Source: an uncultured Pelagibacteraceae bacterium (GTDB lineage Bacteria > Pseudomonadota > Alphaproteobacteria > Pelagibacterales > Pelagibacteraceae). From it: DNA of 49,342 bases. The position numbers and the translations under genes are program-made. The stretch spans positions 1-49,342 of the forward strand of contig CACFBW010000007.1 in assembly GCA_902564565.1 (NCBI GenBank), written 5' to 3'. Below are positions 45,193-49,342 of this stretch, piece after piece. How positions within the stretch are numbered: position 1 is the stretch's first letter; each line of letters starts with the position of its first letter. The notes under the pieces were generated by a model, which worked only from the letters and a program-made list of their open reading frames with translations, made no database searches and was not told where the DNA came from.

Positions 45193-45254
45193 TTGCAATT
45201 ATATCGAATTTTTTTAGTATTTACTTAATAGATAATATTATATTAAATACTAAA
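45193..45254 (+). promoter_or_regulatory. Probable pilA promoter with 11-bp inverted repeat
   Basis: TTGCAA (45193-45198), 16-bp spacer, TAGTAT (45215-45220) as promoter. A perfect 11-bp inverted repeat, TTTAGTATTTA (45213-45223) and TAAATACTAAA (45244-45254), covers the -10 and the transcribed leader with a 20-bp spacer. It could act as an operator (arm centres 31 bp apart, three turns) or as an mRNA 5' hairpin stabilising the pilin transcript. AAGGA at 45069+200, that is 45269-45273, gives a strong SD six bases before the ATG (45280). Confidence 0.45.
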
Positions 45255-45279
45255 TTATTATAAATATAAAGGAAGGGCT

Positions 45280-45738
45280 ATGAAAAATAACAAAGGTTTT
45301 ACACTTATAGAATTATTAGTTGTTGTTGCAATTATTGGTATTCTTGCAGCGGTAGGTACTGTTGCTTATCAAGGTTATATTGAAGGTGCAAATAAAAGTG
45401 CAACCAAATCAAATCACGCATCAGCTGTAAAATATATGGCTGCTGAATTAGCAAAATGCTCAATAGGCGAGGACGAGGTTATGAAAGATTCAGATGGCAA
45501 TACATTAGCTTGTAATCTAAGAAAAACGGATGGTAATGTAACGGAGCAAGCCATTGAAGCTTTAGGTGATTTTAAAAATTCATACGACAGCTCAGGCGAT
45601 GGAGTTGCTAACAGTACAGCTAAAGTTTTAGGCCAAGTAAGTATAGACGATGATGGGACAACAGTTGACATTGTAACTTGCTTCGAAGAAGGCTGTGGAT
45701 CTGGTGCTGTATTGGAAAATTCAATTTCTATTGAGTAG
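45280..45738 (+). CDS. pilA: Major type IV pilin (PilA-like)
   Basis: 152-residue type IVa prepilin. A six-residue leader MKNNKG is cleaved before FTLIELLVVVAIIGILAAVGTVAYQGY with Glu5. The globular domain (about 120 residues) is acidic and has cysteines AKCSIGE, LACNLRK and a terminal pair VTCFEEGCGSG that could form the D-loop disulfide. The strong Shine-Dalgarno and dedicated promoter point to high expression and support the role of major subunit. 29 bp before a second pilin gene. Confidence 0.88.
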   Translation: MKNNKGFTLIELLVVVAIIGILAAVGTVAYQGYIEGANKSATKSNHASAVKYMAAELAKCSIGEDEVMKDSDGNTLACNLRKTDGNVTEQAIEALGDFKNSYDSSGDGVANSTAKVLGQVSIDDDGTTVDIVTCFEEGCGSGAVLENSISIE

Positions 45739-45767
45739 CATTTAGGATTTTGTAATTTAAAATATTT

Positions 45768-46229
45768 ATGATTACCAAAAGCTCGGGATTCAGTTTAGTC
45801 GAGCTTTTGGTGGTTATTGCTATAGTTGGTATTCTTTCAGCGGTTGGTATTACGGCGTATGATGGGTACATAAAGACATCTAAAAGAAGTGCCGCATCAT
45901 CTACCATGGCGACAGTTTCATTAGCGCAAAGTGAATATTTTTCAAATATGGGTGACTACTATTATACAAATGCGGGGGGTGCAAGCTGCAACCCGGACGG
46001 AAGTAGCTCTGATGCTATTGAAGACGCGTTATTTAGTGGGTCGGATATAATAACCGAGGATTCAGAATTTAATATCTGTATAGCATTAAGTCCACCTAGT
46101 ACTGCCACAAATGAATCAGGTGAAGAGGTTGGTGAAGATTCAAACGATATGGGTTATGCCATTATAGCGACAGATGGAGCTGGTGCTAATATGTATTTAA
46201 ATTGGGACGGAACAAAAGGGACGTATTGA
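45768..46229 (+). CDS. Second type IV pilin (PilE-like)
   Basis: 153-residue prepilin. Leader MITKSSG, then FSLVELLVVIAIVGILSAVGITAYDGY with Glu5. The globular part has the PilE-like AQSEYFSNMGDYYYTNAG segment and two cysteines (SCNPDG and NICIAL). It shares the N-terminal helix with the upstream pilin but little of the head, so it is not a recent duplicate. There is no strong SD. Probably a minor pilin or alternative subunit co-transcribed with pilA. Confidence 0.85.
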   Translation: MITKSSGFSLVELLVVIAIVGILSAVGITAYDGYIKTSKRSAASSTMATVSLAQSEYFSNMGDYYYTNAGGASCNPDGSSSDAIEDALFSGSDIITEDSEFNICIALSPPSTATNESGEEVGEDSNDMGYAIIATDGAGANMYLNWDGTKGTY

Positions 46230-46259
46230 AAAATTTTTGGCTAATTTATTTTTTATTCA

Positions 46260-47996
46260 ATGAAAAGAAAAACAAAAAAATTTTTGAAAAAGAAACGTTG
46301 GATTAGTAAAAAATCAAAATCTTCATCCATTTTACCAGTTCTTTTTGCCATTGCATTATTGTCTTTATTTTCTGAGACAGTGCGAACACTTCCTGCTGGT
46401 GCCAAAAGTGAAAAGTTCATTGAAGTACCTTTTGAATTACCCAATTTAAATTCTACAATTTTAGAAAGGAAAATTACTAAAAATGTTTTGCTGTCGATTA
46501 AAAAACAAAACAAAAATCAAGAATCTGAAATTAATGATTTTTTAATTGAAGAAAATTTTACTACAGATAATGAACTAATTGTAGCAAAAGTAGAAGAAAA
46601 ACAAATTGAAAAAGCTAAACCAGAAATAGTTAGTGAAGAAATTGTAGACGCTCCAAAAGTTGAAGAAACAATTAAAGTTGCATCTACATTAAAATTAACC
46701 CAGGCTGATACGAGCACAAAAACTATTATAGTTGATGGTGAAGAAAAAATTATACCAGGTTCTAATGAAAAAAATATTACATATATGCAAATTTTACAAA
46801 AACCAAACGATATTGATTTAAATTTAAAATATGCAAGACAACAAGGAAAAGCTGGGAACTTCAAACAAACTATAGCAACACTCGAAAGATTAAATATGAT
46901 TTATCCTGATAACATTGAAATAAAATTATATTTACTTTCAGTTTTGGTACAAGCCGACTCTCCAGATAAAGCATTAACTGTAATTGAAGAAATTAAAACT
47001 AATGAAGATTTGACACCAGAAGATCTAGAAACAGTAAGTGAAATTGAAGAACAAATGAAAGAGAGGAAAGCACCTAAACTTTGGAATTTTTATGCAGATA
47101 TCGGTGGAGGCTTCATACAAAATAACAATGTTAACAGTGTTTCTAAAAACAGATTACAAGTAAGTTCTGGTGCCATTATTCCCTTCAATTCTGCTATGCA
47201 TGATAGAACTTATAGCAGCAGCGTTGGTTTAACCGCGCTTAGATCTGTTGGAGAAGGATCTTCATTTATGATTAATACGGGCTTTTCAGATTCAAGACAA
47301 GTATCTGATACAGCAGACGATTTTGATAGTTATAGTTTAACCTTTGCTTTTGATACAACAGTAGGAAATCAAAGTATCAGTCCATACTTATCGTTAAGTA
47401 AAACTGACAACCAAGATGATGCGGACAATTTTGCTACAGGTGCAGGTATTGGAGGGTTTTTTCCTGTAGGTGATAATCACTCATTTAGCTATGGTTATGC
47501 TTATTCAGAATCTAAAAATAATCGTAATCTTAATGACACAACTGCAGACGAAACCAATGCAATTGGTCATAATGTTTCTCTAGGACACGATTTTATGCTT
47601 AATGAAATAATTTCAACATCAGCGGGTTTAGGTTACAGCATCTCAGAAGCAAAAGTTGGCTCAAATGATTTTCACACTTATGATTTTAGTTTAAGATTAA
47701 ACTTAGCATTTCCTTGGGCCTATATTTCTATTGGTGATGCGGTAGGTTTCAACGATTATATACATCACGACACAAGCACAGTTTCAGATAGAAATAGATC
47801 AGATGTAACAAATACCTTTGATATTATGGTTACAAAAGCTCTTGGTGATTTTGTTCCTTTTTTAGATCCAAATAAAAATCTTTTTTTAAACTTCTCTTAT
47901 GAAAAAATTTTTTCAGAAGCCAATATAATGAACTATGACTATATTTCCGATTCTTATGCATTTAGTTTTTCAAAGTCATTTCAACTAAACAAATAA
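46260..47996 (+). CDS. TPR and outer-membrane beta-barrel protein
   Basis: 578 residues. A long basic N-terminus (KRKTKKFLKKKRWISKKSK) precedes a hydrophobic signal (ILPVLFAIALLSLF, cleavage near LPAGA). A charged, mostly helical linker covers about 50-170. Two to three TPR-like helical pairs follow (LNLKYARQQGKAGNFKQTIATLERLNMIYPDNIEIKLYLLSVL, about 185-260), and then a C-terminal beta barrel of about 300 residues (LWNFYADIGGGFIQNNNV onward) ending SYAFSFSKSFQLNK. The layout resembles surface-assembly/secretion barrels with periplasmic TPRs (DUF560/Slam-like), but I cannot confirm the family. It lies 30 bp after the pilins and 110 bp before a FecR-domain exported protein, which may be its partner. 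Confidence 0.65.
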   Translation: MKRKTKKFLKKKRWISKKSKSSSILPVLFAIALLSLFSETVRTLPAGAKSEKFIEVPFELPNLNSTILERKITKNVLLSIKKQNKNQESEINDFLIEENFTTDNELIVAKVEEKQIEKAKPEIVSEEIVDAPKVEETIKVASTLKLTQADTSTKTIIVDGEEKIIPGSNEKNITYMQILQKPNDIDLNLKYARQQGKAGNFKQTIATLERLNMIYPDNIEIKLYLLSVLVQADSPDKALTVIEEIKTNEDLTPEDLETVSEIEEQMKERKAPKLWNFYADIGGGFIQNNNVNSVSKNRLQVSSGAIIPFNSAMHDRTYSSSVGLTALRSVGEGSSFMINTGFSDSRQVSDTADDFDSYSLTFAFDTTVGNQSISPYLSLSKTDNQDDADNFATGAGIGGFFPVGDNHSFSYGYAYSESKNNRNLNDTTADETNAIGHNVSLGHDFMLNEIISTSAGLGYSISEAKVGSNDFHTYDFSLRLNLAFPWAYISIGDAVGFNDYIHHDTSTVSDRNRSDVTNTFDIMVTKALGDFVPFLDPNKNLFLNFSYEKIFSEANIMNYDYISDSYAFSFSKSFQLNK

Positions 47997-48106
47997 TAGA
48001 AAGTGAGAATAATTTTATGAAAATTATAACAAAATCCGCAAAAAAATGCCCATTTTGGTTAAAATTATACTTTAAACATATGTTAATTATTATATAAATT
48101 TTAGTA

Positions 48107-49342
48107 ATGAAGAAGATTTTATCATTAATCGCAGGTATATGCTTTTTGTTCAATACGTCACAAGCGCAAGAACTAATTATTGAAAAACAATTAGTTGGAA
48201 TTGTTGGAGCAGTATCTGGAACGGTTAAAACAGAAACAAGAACACTTAAAGCTGGTGATAAAATTTATCTAAATGAAACTATTTATGCTGGCAATGGCTC
48301 AGGAACACAGTTGCTATTATTAGATCAATCAACATTTACTATTGGTGCAGATTCAGAAGTTCTAATGGATACTTTTATATATGATCCAGCAACAAACGAT
48401 GGAAAAATAGTTGCAACAGTTAAAGAAGGAAGCTTAAAAGTTATTTCTGGTCTTATAAGCAAAAAAAATCCTGAAAGTTTGACAGTTAAAGTACCCGAAG
48501 GAACTTTAGGATCTAGAGGTACAGAATTTCAAACCATTGTTTCTAAGAATAGAAAAAAAACGGATACTTTATTAATAGGACCTGGAAAAAATAACACACT
48601 AGGTTTAAGACCGGGTGCGGTACTTGTTGGTAACAAGTTTGGAAAAACAATGCTGAATAATCCTTATACTTTTGCAAGCATGACATCTGGCAAGAAACCA
48701 GGAAAAGCAAAACAAATTACACAAGGTCAACTTAAAAAATTTAAAAAAAGAATGAAATCACTTAGAGTTGCAAAACTAGATGGTGCTTCAAAGGAAGAAA
48801 AGAAAGCAATTAGAAAAAAAATTAGAAAAGAACTTAAAGAAGCAGGTTTAGATAAAGAAGAAATAAAAACTTTAATTAAAGAAAACATAAAAGTAGATAA
48901 AGAAAAAAGAATTGTTTTACTAAAAGAAAGAGGTGAGGACGTGTCAGATTTAGAGATAGCTGACGAAAGTATAATTGAAGAGGGCGCTGAGACAGAAGGA
49001 ATAAGTTCCGAACCAGAAATTGCTGAACCAGAAACTCCTGAAGTTGAGCAGCCTGAGATTGTAGAACCAAAAATAACTGAGCCAAAAATAACTGAGCCAA
49101 AAGAACCTAAGAAAGAAAAAGCAAATAAAAAGAAAAAAAAGAAGAAGAAAAAGAAAGTAAACAAGAAAAAAAATAAAAAGAAAAAAGGAAAAGTTAAAAA
49201 GAAAAAAGATAAAAAGAAAAAAGGAAAAGTTAAAAAGAAAAAAGCTAAAAAGAAAAAAGAAAAAGCTAAAAAGAAAAAAGCTAAAAAGAAAAAAGCTACA
49301 AAGAAAAAAGCTAAAAAGAAAAAAGCAGTTAAAAAGAAAAAA
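48107..49342 (+). CDS. FecR-domain exported protein with lysine-rich tail, 3'-truncated
   Basis: 412 codons are visible and the frame is still open at the right edge. Signal peptide KILSLIAGICFLFNTSQAQ (about residues 3-21). A FecR domain (about 30-150) follows: VGAVSGTVKTETRTLKAGDKIYLNETIYAG, LLLLDQSTFTIGADSEVLMDTFIYDP and VKVPEGTLGSRGTEFQTIV. A charged helical region (about 205-275) is followed by a Glu/Pro repeat zone (about 290-330, EPETPEVEQPE, EPKITEPKITEPK), and then almost pure lysine with Ala/Val/Gly spacers to the edge. It is not a membrane-anchored anti-sigma FecR; the domain is of the periplasmic LysM/FecR type. The 110-bp gap before it has no clear gene. Confidence 0.85.
   Translation, partial: MKKILSLIAGICFLFNTSQAQELIIEKQLVGIVGAVSGTVKTETRTLKAGDKIYLNETIYAGNGSGTQLLLLDQSTFTIGADSEVLMDTFIYDPATNDGKIVATVKEGSLKVISGLISKKNPESLTVKVPEGTLGSRGTEFQTIVSKNRKKTDTLLIGPGKNNTLGLRPGAVLVGNKFGKTMLNNPYTFASMTSGKKPGKAKQITQGQLKKFKKRMKSLRVAKLDGASKEEKKAIRKKIRKELKEAGLDKEEIKTLIKENIKVDKEKRIVLLKERGEDVSDLEIADESIIEEGAETEGISSEPEIAEPETPEVEQPEIVEPKITEPKITEPKEPKKEKANKKKKKKKKKKVNKKKNKKKKGKVKKKKDKKKKGKVKKKKAKKKKEKAKKKKAKKKKATKKKAKKKKAVKKKK
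49100..49342 (+). repeat. A/G-only tandem repeats encoding a polylysine tail
   Basis: Over 240 bp of almost uninterrupted A and G on the plus strand, built from units such as AAAAAGAAAAAAGCT (15 bp) and a related 18-bp form with GTT or GGA variations. It translates as K-K-K-A-K or K-V-K-K-K repeats within the FecR protein. Such tracts are prone to slippage, and the repeat continues beyond the window. Confidence 0.85.

Noticed and set aside
47962..48153. Minus-strand 63-codon ORF, and a 25-codon plus-strand ORF at 48017, near the FecR gene
   Set aside because: Both lie in A/T-rich gap sequence, have no signal, motif or convincing start context, and one overlaps real coding ends.
48727..49164. 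Long minus-strand ORF opposite the FecR gene
   Set aside because: Antisense shadow of the lysine-rich repeat (Phe/Ser/Leu-rich), with no independent coding features; the plus-strand FecR frame is clearly the gene.

Overview
The window looks like a chromosome segment from a small, streamlined, very AT-rich alphaproteobacterium, most likely Pelagibacterales (SAR11) or a close relative. This is inferred from gene content and style, not from a database search. The supporting signs are A+T-dominated DNA with Lys/Asn/Ile-rich proteins, gaps of a few bases or small overlaps between most genes, ThyX as thymidylate synthase, and hflK-hflC-DUF2065-degP and ilvB-ilvH-ilvC-leuA runs with alphaproteobacterial-style sequences. 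I saw no tRNA, rRNA, CRISPR array, insertion sequence or phage gene.

Layout. 1-0.75 kb: the end of a family 2 glycosyltransferase, cut by the left edge. 0.9-4.8 kb: thyX, a secreted beta-propeller/barrel protein, and mrp on the minus strand. 4.8-9.5 kb: a membrane-proteostasis operon (hflK, hflC, DUF2065, degP-like protease) ending in miaA, with a small secreted protein convergent to it. 9.6-14.7 kb: branched-chain amino-acid synthesis (ilvB, ilvH, ilvC, leuA). 14.7-20.2 kb: the rod-shape/elongasome operon mreB-mreC-mreD-PBP2-rodA, starting directly at the leuA stop. 20.3-29.8 kb: type IV pilus operon 1 (pilT, four minor pilins, an unknown secreted protein, a 1585-residue PilY1). 29.8-35.7 kb: a prepilin peptidase with a small membrane partner, a GAF/PP2C-type phosphatase, a sulfatase-fold membrane protein with a tiny overlapping secreted ORF, a winged-helix regulator and a UMF1-type MFS transporter. 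35.7-36.2 kb: a 548-bp non-coding region carrying eight copies of an 11-bp motif. 36.2-44.4 kb: pilus operon 2 (PilM-PilN fusion, PilO, PilP, lipoprotein secretin, PilB, PilC). 44.4-45.1 kb: an RsbW-like kinase and a STAS anti-anti-sigma-like protein on the minus strand. 45.3-46.2 kb: two type IV pilins. 46.3 kb to the right edge: a TPR/outer-membrane barrel protein and a FecR-domain protein with a huge lysine-rich tail, cut by the edge.

How it fits together. About 26 kb (20.3-46.2) is an apparently complete type IVa-like pilus system: retraction and extension ATPases, platform, alignment complex, secretin, peptidase, major and minor pilins, and PilY1. A full set of partner-switching regulators (PP2C phosphatase, HATPase kinase, STAS protein) and a DNA-binding regulator lie inside the same cluster. 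The two most striking non-coding signals are also here. One is the 11-bp repeat array before pilMN, with copies spaced 21-22 bp and an orientation switch in the middle. The other is a pair of ACCTA-N3-TAGGT-type palindromes, also 21 bp apart, in front of the winged-helix regulator. Together they suggest dedicated, possibly undescribed control of pilus expression in a lineage thought to have few regulators. Function, binding partners and taxonomic assignment are inference.
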